Below, piece by piece: positions 6,629-13,704 of a stretch of DNA of 17,568 nucleotides. The stretch covers positions 1-17,568 of the forward strand of contig JAVVRI010000054.1 of the NCBI GenBank assembly GCA_036654795.1, written 5' to 3'. Source of the DNA: JAVVRI01 sp036654795. Its GTDB lineage: Bacteria; Bacteroidota; Bacteroidia; Bacteroidales; Tannerellaceae. The position numbers and the translations under genes are program-made. The notes under the pieces are model-generated. The model worked only from the letters and a program-made list of their open reading frames with translations. It was not told where the DNA came from and made no database searches. Position 1 is the first letter of the stretch. The number at the start of each line of letters is the position of its first letter.

Positions 6629-7702
6629 ATGAAACTTACTATCGCTGTACTCCCTGGAGACGGCATTGGTCCCGAGATCATCGCTCAAGGCATGAAGACT
6701 ATAGAAGCCATCTGCCGCATATATAACCACGAACTGAGTTACAAACAGGCACTGGTCGGTGCTTGCGCCATCGACGCCACCGGCAATCCTTACCCCAACG
6801 AAACGCATGCAATCTGCATGCAAAGTGATGCCGTCTACTTTGGTGCCATCGGCTCCCCCAAGTACGACAACGATCCATCCGCCAAAGTACGTCCCGAACA
6901 AGGGCTACTAGCCATGCGCAAGCAGTTGGGACTCTTTGCCAATATCCGCCCGGTTACGACCTTTCCCTCACTGCTGCATAAATCGCCCCTTCGCGCTGAG
7001 CTGGTGGATGGCGTTGACTTTATGTGCATCCGTGAACTGACCGGCGGCCTCTACTTCGGTCGTCCGCAAGGTCGTAGCGAAGATGGCAACACGGCTTACG
7101 ACACCTGCGTCTATACACGCGAAGAAATTGAGCGTATCGTACGCCTCGCCTACCAATATGCCGCCAAACGCCGTAAGAAAGTATCGGTAGTAGACAAGGC
7201 AAACATCCTAGCCACCTCCCGCCTCTGGCGACAGATCGCACAAGAGATTGCAGCCGAACATCCGGATATAGAGACAGAATATATGTTTGTAGACAACGCC
7301 GCCATGCGTCTCGTGCAGTGGCCAAAGAGCTTTGACGTATTGGTGACGGAGAATATGTTTGGAGACATCCTGACAGACGAAGCTTCGGTAATCACCGGCT
7401 CGCTGGGCATGCTCCCTTCGGCCTCCATCGGGCTGCATACCTCTGTGTTCGAGCCGATCCACGGCTCCTATCCGCAAGCAGCCGGCAAGAACATTGCCAA
7501 TCCGTTGGCTACGATCCTAAGCGCCGCCCTCATGTTTGAATATGCTTTCGACCGGATGGAGGAAGGTGCCCTGATCCGTGAAGCCGTCTCCGCCTCCATG
7601 GCTGCCGGCATCGTTACAGAAGACATTGCCGCTACCGGCAAAGCCTATAGCACAACGGAAGTAGGCGACTGGGTAGCCGATTATATTGCAAACAAACAGT
7701 AA
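6629..7702 (+). CDS. leuB: 3-isopropylmalate dehydrogenase
   Basis: The 357-residue NAD-dependent beta-decarboxylating dehydrogenase oxidises 3-isopropylmalate to 2-ketoisocaproate, and probably 3-methylmalate to 2-ketobutyrate on the citramalate route. The N-terminus is LPGDGIGPEI (8-17). Substrate-binding arginines lie in RKQLGLFANIRPV (97-109) and CIRELTGGLYFG (133-144), where Tyr142 is the catalytic tyrosine. Lys190 and the metal aspartates in FVDNAAM and FGDILTDEAS (Asp222, Asp246, Asp250) follow. The NAD site is FEPIHGSYPQAAGKNIANP (275-293). The N-terminal arginine-rich block is the LeuB rather than isocitrate dehydrogenase form. It starts 36 nt after cimA and is the last gene before a strong terminator. 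Confidence 0.96.
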   Translation: MKLTIAVLPGDGIGPEIIAQGMKTIEAICRIYNHELSYKQALVGACAIDATGNPYPNETHAICMQSDAVYFGAIGSPKYDNDPSAKVRPEQGLLAMRKQLGLFANIRPVTTFPSLLHKSPLRAELVDGVDFMCIRELTGGLYFGRPQGRSEDGNTAYDTCVYTREEIERIVRLAYQYAAKRRKKVSVVDKANILATSRLWRQIAQEIAAEHPDIETEYMFVDNAAMRLVQWPKSFDVLVTENMFGDILTDEASVITGSLGMLPSASIGLHTSVFEPIHGSYPQAAGKNIANPLATILSAALMFEYAFDRMEEGALIREAVSASMAAGIVTEDIAATGKAYSTTEVGDWVADYIANKQ

Positions 7703-7714
7703 AAACAATCCAAT

Positions 7715-7763
7715 AAAGACGGACGTCCGGAGAGCAACCATACCTCTCCGGACTTCCGTCTTT
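7715..7763. terminator. Intrinsic terminator between convergent leuB and the TPR gene
   Basis: Arms 7715-7734 and 7744-7763 pair over 19 of 20 positions (one C/T mismatch at 7724/7754) around a 9-nt loop. A T-rich tail follows on the plus strand (7761-7770). An A-rich stretch precedes the stem, so it probably also stops minus-strand transcription from the TPR gene, whose stop codon lies at 7764-7766. Confidence 0.9.
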
Positions 7764-8585
7764 TTATTTTGCCATTCTCATCAACTCGTCTATCACTTCC
7801 GTATTGTAGCCCATCTCACGCGCCTTCTTGAAATCGAGCGCTGCGGATTCCTTTTCATATTGCGCTAGTTTCACCTTGCCGCGCAATACGTAAAGCGCAG
7901 CAGAGGGAGTGCTTTCAACGAACAGTTTGTTGATGTCCGCCATGGCACGTGCATTCTTACCCATCATGAAATAGACGTCAGCACGGCCCTCGTAAAGAAT
8001 CCAGTCGCGTGGCATCTCGTTGATCAGGTAATTATATATACGTTCACTTTCGTCGTAGTTGCCGCGCATCTTTTCCAAAATAGCATGCCCTAGGCGACCA
8101 CGCACGGACTTCTCGTTTACTTCCAATATTTTGTCGAAGTCCTGTTCAGCCCATATAAAGTTCTTTAGTTGCATATAGATAAGTCCACGACAGTAGAGTG
8201 CCTCTTGATGCTCTGGTTCCAGCAGAAGCAGGGCGGTATAGTCGCTCAGCGCTTTCTCTGCTTCCCCAAGCTCGGAGTAGAGGGATGCCCTATTTTCCAG
8301 AATCGCAATGCTTTTAGGCTGGCGGCTCAAAGCGGCACTATAGGAGAGCAGGGCGTCTTGCAATTTACCCTGCCTGCGTTGTATGGTGCCCAGATTGGTT
8401 AGCAATGCGTAATTTGTCGGGTTAGCCGGCTCCAAACGCATAGCCGCTTTTAGGCTCTCTTCAGAAGACACTAAATCTTTCTTTTCCAGATAATCGTAGC
8501 TCTTCTCGATCAACTGCTCATAGGTCTGTGCATAGCCGCCTGTTGCACAAAGGGCAAGGAGCATGAATAGCGCAAGGATTCTCAT
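7764..8585 (-). CDS. Secreted tetratricopeptide repeat protein
   Basis: The protein has 273 residues. Residues 1-20 (MRILALFMLLALCATGGYAQ) look like a Sec signal peptide cleaved near the YAQ/T junction, so it should be periplasmic or envelope-attached. The rest divides into about seven TPR-like 34-residue units starting near 22, 58, 92, 126, 160, 194 and 228, with the usual small and aromatic positions (for example YCRGLIYMQLKNFIWAEQDF). TPR arrays are protein-binding scaffolds; nothing here indicates an enzymatic role or specific partner. It is monocistronic, convergent with leuB and divergent from mscS. Function unknown. Confidence 0.85.
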   Translation of the reverse strand: MRILALFMLLALCATGGYAQTYEQLIEKSYDYLEKKDLVSSEESLKAAMRLEPANPTNYALLTNLGTIQRRQGKLQDALLSYSAALSRQPKSIAILENRASLYSELGEAEKALSDYTALLLLEPEHQEALYCRGLIYMQLKNFIWAEQDFDKILEVNEKSVRGRLGHAILEKMRGNYDESERIYNYLINEMPRDWILYEGRADVYFMMGKNARAMADINKLFVESTPSAALYVLRGKVKLAQYEKESAALDFKKAREMGYNTEVIDELMRMAK

Positions 8586-8621
8586 TCTTTTCGGTTTAAT
8601 TCGTTACTTGATATTAGTTGA

Positions 8622-8629
8622 CAAAACTA
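8622..8629 (-). promoter_or_regulatory. -7 promoter box of the TPR gene
   Basis: On the minus strand this reads TAGTTTTG, matching TAnnTTTG, about 37 nt upstream of the TPR start codon. No clear TTTG -33 element is seen at the usual spacing. It lies back to back with the mscS promoter at 8670. Confidence 0.55.
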
Positions 8630-8646
8630 CTGATTTATTTCCTTTC

Positions 8647-8677
8647 TTTCCTGTATTCAAATATATTTATATCTTTG
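8647..8677 (+). promoter_or_regulatory. Promoter of the MscS gene
   Basis: The -7 box TATCTTTG is at 8670-8677, with a near-consensus -33 TTTC at 8647-8650 (19-bp spacer). The predicted transcript would start near 8684, about 38 nt before ATG 8722. Confidence 0.65.
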
Positions 8678-8721
8678 CTACAATTTGTAAGAGAAACAAA
8701 GACACACATAAATAAAAGAAA

Positions 8722-9558
8722 ATGTTATTAACAGTAGTAGAAAGTAGCTCGAAGATAGAGTCAGCCATCAAACTTATTATGGAGCAAGGAGCCGAACTAG
8801 GCTTTACGCTTCTGAAGGCATTCATCATCTTTGTTGTCGGGCGGATGTTGATCAACCTGATTAATAGGATAGTAAAAAAAGTATTGAGTAAACGAGACAT
8901 TGATCCTTCAGTCAAGACCTTTATGGGTAGTCTGGTCAATGTCGTGTTGATGATTTTATTGATCGTCTCCGTAGTGGGGGCATTGGGTGTACAGACTACT
9001 TCGTTTGCCGCCTTACTGGCTTCTGCCGGTGTGGCTATCGGTATGGCGCTAAGTGGCAATTTGCAGAATTTTGCCGGAGGGCTGGTAATTTTACTTTTCA
9101 AACCATACAAGATTGGCGATTATATCGAAGCGTTGAACATCAGCGGTACGGTACGAGAGATACAGATATTCCACACCGTCCTGACCACGGTGGATAACAA
9201 AGTAATCTATGTGCCTAACGGATCGTTGAGTAGCGGAGTGGTGACGAACTTCAGCCACCAGACCACACGCCGCGTTGATTGGACAATCGGCATCGAATAT
9301 GGAGAGGACTATGAGCGCGTAAAGCAGGTTATAGAGCGCATTCTTGCCGCCGAGCCCCGTCTGTTGACGGAACCCGCCCCCCCCTTTATCGCCTTACAAA
9401 GCCTTGCGGCTAGCAGTGTAAATGTAGTCGTGCGCGTGTGGGTAAAGGCAGACGATTACTGGAACGTCTATTTCGACATAAACCGCACGATCTATGAAAC
9501 CTTCAATGCAGAAGGCATTGGCTTCCCCTTCCCACAACTTACAATACACAAAGCATAA
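8722..9558 (+). CDS. mscS: Small-conductance mechanosensitive channel, MscS family
   Basis: The 278-residue protein is close in length to E. coli MscS (286). It has three predicted membrane helices at about 27-50, 67-89 and 94-127. The third is the pore helix with the Gly/Ala-rich packing motif GVAIGMALSGNLQNFAGG (103-120), followed by the beta-domain entry LLFKPYKIGDYIE. The rest is the cytoplasmic cage: VDNKVIYVPNGSLSSGVVTN is the conserved segment and the C-terminal FPFPQLTIH is the family end. MscS forms a heptamer that opens under membrane tension and releases osmolytes during hypo-osmotic shock. It appears to be a single-gene unit with its own promoter. Confidence 0.93.
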   Translation: MLLTVVESSSKIESAIKLIMEQGAELGFTLLKAFIIFVVGRMLINLINRIVKKVLSKRDIDPSVKTFMGSLVNVVLMILLIVSVVGALGVQTTSFAALLASAGVAIGMALSGNLQNFAGGLVILLFKPYKIGDYIEALNISGTVREIQIFHTVLTTVDNKVIYVPNGSLSSGVVTNFSHQTTRRVDWTIGIEYGEDYERVKQVIERILAAEPRLLTEPAPPFIALQSLAASSVNVVVRVWVKADDYWNVYFDINRTIYETFNAEGIGFPFPQLTIHKA

Positions 9559-9620
9559 CTACCAAGAAGTCTTTTTACTTGGTAAGTCCCTACATATAAG
9601 TATTGAATGCGTGCACGAAG

Positions 9621-9698
9621 TAATTTTGCCACTCATTGTTACTCGACTCTGCGTTCTGCAGTCTCCTTTATAAAGCCTGTCCTCACAATGAGGACAGG
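9621..9698 (+). other. Promoter-like box and 10-bp hairpin between mscS and the response regulator
   Basis: TAATTTTG at 9621-9628 matches the -7 consensus. At 9676-9698 there is a perfect 10-bp hairpin (CCTGTCCTCA, CAA loop, TGAGGACAGG). It could be an mscS terminator or the 3' end of a short RNA, but only a weak T-run follows (9711-9714), separated from the stem, and no -33 element is seen. A second weak inverted repeat (7 bp, 9560-9566 with 9578-9584) directly follows the mscS stop. Confidence 0.35.
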
Positions 9699-9749
9699 GC
9701 AAGCGGCATATTTTACTAGCAAGGACAAATGATAGGATCAAATAAATCG

Positions 9750-9757
9750 TATCTTTG
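9750..9757 (+). promoter_or_regulatory. -7 promoter box of the response regulator gene
   Basis: TATCTTTG matches TAnnTTTG. Transcription would start near 9764, about 20 nt before ATG 9784. That placement argues against the in-frame TTG at 9769 as start. No TTTG -33 element is seen at 19 bp. Confidence 0.6.
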
Positions 9758-9783
9758 CATAACTACAATTGAACAAGAAGACG

Positions 9784-11127
9784 ATGACGAAGGTACTTAT
9801 TATTGATGACGAAAAACAGCTACTCAGCCTGCTTGCACGCATGGTTGGTCTGGAAGGTTACGAAGTAATACAAGCAAATAGCTGCAAAACCGGACTCCGG
9901 CAGATGGAGCTACATACACCCGAAGTGGTGCTATGCGACGTACGCCTACCGGATGGTAGTGGTGTGGAGTTGGTTTCGGAGTTACGCAAGCGCTGCCCCC
10001 TCTCCGAAGTTATTCTGCTGACGGCACACGGAAACATTCCCGATGGGGTGCAGGCCATCAAAAACGGTGCGTTCAATTATATAACCAAAGGAGATGATAA
10101 CGACAAAATCATCCCCCTTCTGGCGCAAGCGGCTGAAAAGGCCACCACAGCCTATCGACAAAAGCAGGTAGAGAAAGCCGCAGCGGTAGGAAAGCAATAT
10201 TCTTTTGAAGGCATCATTGGCCGCTCGGCCTCCATGCAGGAGGCAATTGCACTGGCTCAGAAAGTGGCTCAAACAACTGTACCCGTACTACTTACCGGAG
10301 AGACGGGGACGGGCAAAGAGGTATTCGCACAATCCATCCACCAGCACAGTCCACGGAAGGAAAAGGTTTTTGTTGCCGTCAACTGTTCATCGTTCAGCCA
10401 CGAACTGCTGGAAAGCGAGATGTTCGGACACAAGGCGGGCGCCTTTACCGGCGCACTGAAGGAGACGAAGGGGCTGTTTGAGGAAGCCTCGGGTGGTACG
10501 ATATTCCTCGACGAGATTGGGGAGATGGCGTTCGATCTGCAGGCAAAGCTACTCCGCATCCTAGAGACCGGCGAGTTTCTGAAGATAGGAGACAGCAAAC
10601 CAACACGGGCGGACGTACGCATCATCGCCGCAACCAACCGTGACCTCACGAAGGAGATTGCAGAAGGACACTTCCGGGAAGATCTATTTTATCGCCTATC
10701 CGTCTTCCAAATACACCTACCGCCCTTACGCGAACGACAAGAGGACATACCTCTGCACATAGCTGCCTTCGTATCCGCCTTATCGGGGCGGATGGGGAGA
10801 AACATCCCTACCCTATCAGCAGACTATCTGTCAACTCTCATACAATATCCGTGGAAAGGAAATGTGCGCGAACTACGCAACGTGGTAGAACGCAGCCTAA
10901 TCGTCTCTGACGGCGACGCGCTGACCGTACAATCTCTTCCCCCCACCATGCTCCATCCCAAAGACAATCCGGTCGGCACCTATGCGGGCTTCGATTTGAG
11001 CGGTGTAGAAAGGCTACACATCCAAAAAGTACTAAAGTACACAAACGGAAATAAGACCGAAACTTCGCGTCTGCTAGGAATCGGTCTTACTACCTTATAT
11101 CGTAAAATAGAGGAATATAATCTATAA
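9784..11127 (+). CDS. Sigma-54-dependent response regulator, NtrC family
   Basis: The 447-residue protein has three domains. The receiver domain (1-120) has acidic pocket Asp8/Asp9, phospho-acceptor Asp52 (CDVRLPDG), Thr80 and Lys102. The AAA+ domain (143-375) has Walker A GETGTGKE (172-179), the sigma-54 contact loop GAFTGA (219-224), Walker B GGTIFLDEIGEM (237-248) and arginines in FREDLFYRLSVF (297-308). A Fis-type helix-turn-helix lies at about 422-443 (NKTETSRLLGIGLTTLYRKI). It should bind upstream DNA and drive open-complex formation by RpoN holoenzyme after phosphorylation. No histidine kinase lies next to it, so signal and targets are unknown. Start 9784 was chosen over TTG 9769 because it gives a standard MTKVLIIDDE beginning. 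Confidence 0.93.
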   Translation: MTKVLIIDDEKQLLSLLARMVGLEGYEVIQANSCKTGLRQMELHTPEVVLCDVRLPDGSGVELVSELRKRCPLSEVILLTAHGNIPDGVQAIKNGAFNYITKGDDNDKIIPLLAQAAEKATTAYRQKQVEKAAAVGKQYSFEGIIGRSASMQEAIALAQKVAQTTVPVLLTGETGTGKEVFAQSIHQHSPRKEKVFVAVNCSSFSHELLESEMFGHKAGAFTGALKETKGLFEEASGGTIFLDEIGEMAFDLQAKLLRILETGEFLKIGDSKPTRADVRIIAATNRDLTKEIAEGHFREDLFYRLSVFQIHLPPLRERQEDIPLHIAAFVSALSGRMGRNIPTLSADYLSTLIQYPWKGNVRELRNVVERSLIVSDGDALTVQSLPPTMLHPKDNPVGTYAGFDLSGVERLHIQKVLKYTNGNKTETSRLLGIGLTTLYRKIEEYNL

Positions 11128-11180
11128 ACCTCCATAAACACATACCCGGCGGCTGCAAGTATCAGTATTCATACAGCCAA

Positions 11181-11453
11181 TTAGTACAGATCGGAATGTG
11201 TGCCGGTGTTAGTCATTATCAGGATGAGTTCGGTATCATTCTGTTGCCATATCAGAAGCCAATCGCCTTTGATATGGCATTCCCATAGGCCAGCCAAGTT
11301 ACCACTTAGTTTATGGGCGTGATATTGAGCGGGGAGCGTGCCGGCTTCTTGTAACAAGTCAATGACTCTTTGAAGAAGACTTAAATCATATCCTCTCTTC
11401 TTACATGTCTTAAGATCTTTCTTAAAACCGGTTACATATTCTAATGAATACAT
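11181..11453 (-). CDS. Type II toxin, YafQ-like mRNA interferase (RelE superfamily)
   Basis: The 90-residue protein matches the YafQ branch of the RelE/ParE fold, especially the C-terminus WECHIKGDWLLIW...TNTGTHSDLY. Residues known to matter in E. coli YafQ (His50, His63, Asp67, Trp68, His87, Phe91) appear as His47, His60, Asp64, Trp65, His86 and Tyr90, so it is probably an active ribosome-dependent mRNA endonuclease. Its ATG at 11453 lies 2 nt after the antitoxin stop codon; an in-frame TTG at 11459 would overlap the antitoxin by 4 nt and is less likely. The pair should be co-transcribed and autoregulated by the antitoxin-toxin complex. Confidence 0.85.
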   Translation of the reverse strand: MYSLEYVTGFKKDLKTCKKRGYDLSLLQRVIDLLQEAGTLPAQYHAHKLSGNLAGLWECHIKGDWLLIWQQNDTELILIMTNTGTHSDLY

Positions 11454-11455
11454 AA

Positions 11456-11656
11456 TCAACCGAGAATTTGGTTGAACAGATCCTCTGCATTCTTCGCTTT
11501 ATGTACCCTACCTGCAGCAATATCATCCAGACCTTTTTCTACTCTGGATTTCTTATTTCCTACACTCCATCCGAACTTCTTAGCTAATTCTTTTAGCAAT
11601 GCCATATCTACTTCCGGAATGCTTAGTTCTATTCTTTTGATTGTTGTGTCCATCAT
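11456..11656 (-). CDS. Antitoxin of the YafQ-like module
   Basis: This small 66-residue protein lies directly upstream of the toxin on the same strand. The N-terminal IKRIELSIPEVDMALLKELA resembles a ribbon-helix-helix strand plus helix, the usual DNA-binding dimer of DinJ-like antitoxins. The C-terminal half (KSRVEKGLDDIAAGRVHKAK onwards) is the probable toxin-wrapping segment. The start could be either of two adjacent ATG codons (11656 or 11653). The identity rests mostly on size, fold pattern and position next to a recognisable toxin. Confidence 0.75.
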   Translation of the reverse strand: MMDTTIKRIELSIPEVDMALLKELAKKFGWSVGNKKSRVEKGLDDIAAGRVHKAKNAEDLFNQILG

Positions 11657-11679
11657 ATTACTTATTGATAATACAGCAA

Positions 11680-11687
11680 CAAAGATA
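11680..11687 (-). promoter_or_regulatory. -7 promoter box of the toxin-antitoxin module
   Basis: The minus strand reads TATCTTTG, 23 nt upstream of the antitoxin start codon, with transcription expected to begin near 11673. No TTTG -33 element is visible. Autoregulatory operator sites would be expected nearby, but I cannot define one. Confidence 0.55.
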
Positions 11688-11974
11688 ATTTATTTATTTC
11701 AATATCCGTTTCAATATTTCTTCTTCCAGAGCAAACGCATCTAAATTTCGAGAATCTTTCTAACTCGAAACTGTTTGCAATGCCATTTTTGCTTTCCTAC
11801 CCTCTTTTACAAAGAAAAGATGCAAGTATTCATTCGTTTCATAGCAGTGAAACAAAAGTTTCAAGCCGATGAAACTAAATTTTCATGCCAGTGAAACAAA
11901 AGTTTCATCGGCATGAAACAAAAGTTTCACCTAAATGTTTTTTGCTGAAACTAAGCATTATCACTATAGATACA
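11688..11974. other. Intergenic region between the TA module and the transporter gene
   Basis: This AT-rich stretch holds a nested inverted repeat (11731-11736 with 11773-11778, and inside it 11746-11752 with 11764-11770) and the palindrome array at 11814-11929. I see no credible gene; frames entering it are open only because of the repeats or are antisense to the transporter. No U-tailed terminator for the transporter is evident. Confidence 0.55.
11814..11929. repeat. Second 22-bp-phased palindrome array (GTTTCA-N6-TGAAAC)
   Basis: Four complete 18-bp units begin at 11836, 11858, 11880 and 11902, each close to GTTTCA-N6-TGAAAC, with 4-bp spacers AAAA, TAAA and AAAA and an exact 22-bp period. 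A fifth half-unit GTTTCA lies at 11924-11929. The N6 cores are TAGCAG, AGCCGA, TGCCAG and TCGGCA; the unit at 11858 differs from the reverse complement of the one at 11902 by one base, so orientation alternates. One step upstream in phase (11814-11831) a degenerate unit has ATGC at offset 6, as in the flanking units of the 957-1106 array. Location is wholly intergenic. Confidence 0.85.
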
Positions 11975-13573
11975 TTAGTATATCAGATTGGCAATAAGCT
12001 GAATAAAGAGGATCAGAAAGACCATTGCGATCGGGTAGACCGTTGCGTAGGCGATGCTAGGCGCACTGCTGTCCGTCATCGAGTCTGCTGCTGCCAGTCC
12101 GGGCGTACTCGTCATGCCGCCGGCAATGGTTCCGATCAAGTCCAGAATGTTCACCTTAAAGAAAAAGTAACCCACCAGAAGCGCAACGATCATAGGCACC
12201 ATCGTGATGGCCATGCCTACCCCAAAGAGCGTCCAACCACTCTCTTGAAAGGTGGAGACCAGATTGCCTCCGGCAGACGTCCCGACCTCTGCCAGGAAAA
12301 GCAGCAAGCCGAGTTGACGCAATAGTTGGTTTGCCGAGCCGGACATCGACCAAATGATAGGCCCCGTCTTGCCAATCGCACTCAGCACAAGCGCAACAAT
12401 CAGGATACCGCCCGTCAGTCCGGGTGAGAAAGAGAAGCTGTCCGAGAAGGAGATGTTTAGCTTTCCGAACAAGACACCCAGCACAATGCCGGTTGCAATC
12501 GGGAAGAAGTCCGTATCCGAAAGGCGTTTCTCGTCATTACCAAAGAACTGTCCCAACTCCTTTACGCCCTCTTTTTCGCCGGCCACCATCAGCTTATCAC
12601 CAAATTTGAGCAACAAGTCCGGCTCAGGAGAAAGGTCAATGCCGCTTCGACGTACACGCGTGATGGTACAGCCAAAGGTACCTTGCAGGTTGAGGTGACC
12701 AAGACTTTTATTAATAACACTTTTGTTGGTGAGCAGAAGCGATTGCAACTCCTGCGTACTGCCAAGTGGCAGGTCGCCTTCGATGCGTTCCCCCATAAGC
12801 AGGGTGAGTTGCTCCAAGCTCTTATCGTTGCCAACAGCCTTCAGCAAGTCGCCTTCCTGCAGGATGGTTAGTGCGGTAGGCATAGCCGTTACCTCATTGT
12901 GTTTGATGCGCGACACGACGGCTCCCGTCATGCTGCGTACCTGCAACTGCTTCAAACTCTTTCCGTAAATATTAATGTTTGTCACGCGGTAAGTGGCGGT
13001 GTGTAGCGTGGGGAATTTACCACGGCGCTCATCTTCCAACTTCTTAGCCTCGGCATTTAAGTCCAGACGTAAGATCTTAGGCAGCAGTTTGACAAAGAGA
13101 ATTACGCCAATCACGCCAAACGGATAAGCAATACCATAAGCAATGGAGGCGGCAGAAGATTGCGTACTGTCAATTGCTACGGCCAAACCCGGCGTACTAG
13201 TCAGTGCTCCGGCAATAAGTCCTACGATACTGGGCGTATCAATCCCTAGTGCATATTTAAAGATTATCCCAGTGATGCAGGCCGATCCTACAATCAGCAA
13301 GGTTAGCACAATCAACATCTTCCCCTTCGAGCGGAAGGAGTCGAAGAAACCGGGGCCTGCTTGTATCCCAATGGTAAAGATAAACAGCACCAACCCAAAG
13401 TTACCGAGCTCTTTCGGTATGATTACTCCGAAATGACCAAATAAGAGCGCAATGAAAATAACAGCGGACACGTCCAGCGACAGTCCCTTAATACGTATTC
13501 TCCCCAGCATAAATCCTAACGACACAATTAAGAAAAGGGAGAAATAAGAGGATTGAAGAAGTGTTTCAAACAT
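11975..13573 (-). CDS. Putative transporter, AspT/YidE/YbjL type with two TrkA-C domains
   Basis: The 532-residue membrane protein is an internal duplication. Each half has hydrophobic helices and a signature: AGALTSTPGLAVA (121-133) and AGGMTSTPGLAAA (484-496), with FIFTIGIQAGPGFF (64-77) mirrored by FLFLAEVGTSAGGNLV (424-439 region). Between the halves lie two soluble RCK_C/TrkA-C-like domains at about 190-262 and 272-346, probably regulatory. The family includes the Tetragenococcus AspT aspartate:alanine antiporter, but most members, including YidE and YbjL, have unknown substrates, so only 'putative anion/amino acid antiporter' is justified. It is a single-gene unit, divergent from truA. 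Confidence 0.85.
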   Translation of the reverse strand: MFETLLQSSYFSLFLIVSLGFMLGRIRIKGLSLDVSAVIFIALLFGHFGVIIPKELGNFGLVLFIFTIGIQAGPGFFDSFRSKGKMLIVLTLLIVGSACITGIIFKYALGIDTPSIVGLIAGALTSTPGLAVAIDSTQSSAASIAYGIAYPFGVIGVILFVKLLPKILRLDLNAEAKKLEDERRGKFPTLHTATYRVTNINIYGKSLKQLQVRSMTGAVVSRIKHNEVTAMPTALTILQEGDLLKAVGNDKSLEQLTLLMGERIEGDLPLGSTQELQSLLLTNKSVINKSLGHLNLQGTFGCTITRVRRSGIDLSPEPDLLLKFGDKLMVAGEKEGVKELGQFFGNDEKRLSDTDFFPIATGIVLGVLFGKLNISFSDSFSFSPGLTGGILIVALVLSAIGKTGPIIWSMSGSANQLLRQLGLLLFLAEVGTSAGGNLVSTFQESGWTLFGVGMAITMVPMIVALLVGYFFFKVNILDLIGTIAGGMTSTPGLAAADSMTDSSAPSIAYATVYPIAMVFLILFIQLIANLIY

Positions 13574-13609
13574 AGCCTATTTTAGTTTTGATGTAAAGGA
13601 ATCCGTCTG

Positions 13610-13617
13610 CAAAAGTA
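13610..13617 (-). promoter_or_regulatory. -7 promoter box of the transporter gene
   Basis: The minus strand reads TACTTTTG, 36 nt upstream of the transporter ATG. At 19 bp spacing only TTGC is found in place of TTTG. It is back to back with the truA box at 13660. Confidence 0.55.
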
Positions 13618-13659
13618 CGCTTTTTTGTCTGTCAGAGCAAGTGTTGGGTAGATTTCTGC

Positions 13660-13667
13660 TACCTTTG
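13660..13667 (+). promoter_or_regulatory. -7 promoter box of the truA-permease unit
   Basis: TACCTTTG matches TAnnTTTG, about 37 nt before the truA start. No TTTG -33 element is found at the expected spacing. Confidence 0.55.
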
Positions 13668-13704
13668 CGGCACAAAAGAAGAGTAACTAAAAAAGACAAG
13701 ACGC

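Noticed and set aside
11472..11744. 90-codon plus-strand frame opposite the antitoxin
   Set aside because: It is antisense to the antitoxin, with no promoter box or family signature; the minus-strand TA pair explains the locus.
11836..11929. Possible CRISPR array or simple tandem repeat
   Set aside because: Spacers are 4 bp, unit cores vary and orientation alternates; the structure is a palindrome array, not repeat-spacer.
11885..12325. 146-codon plus-strand frame
   Set aside because: It starts in the palindrome array and continues antisense to the transporter gene; composition is not protein-like.
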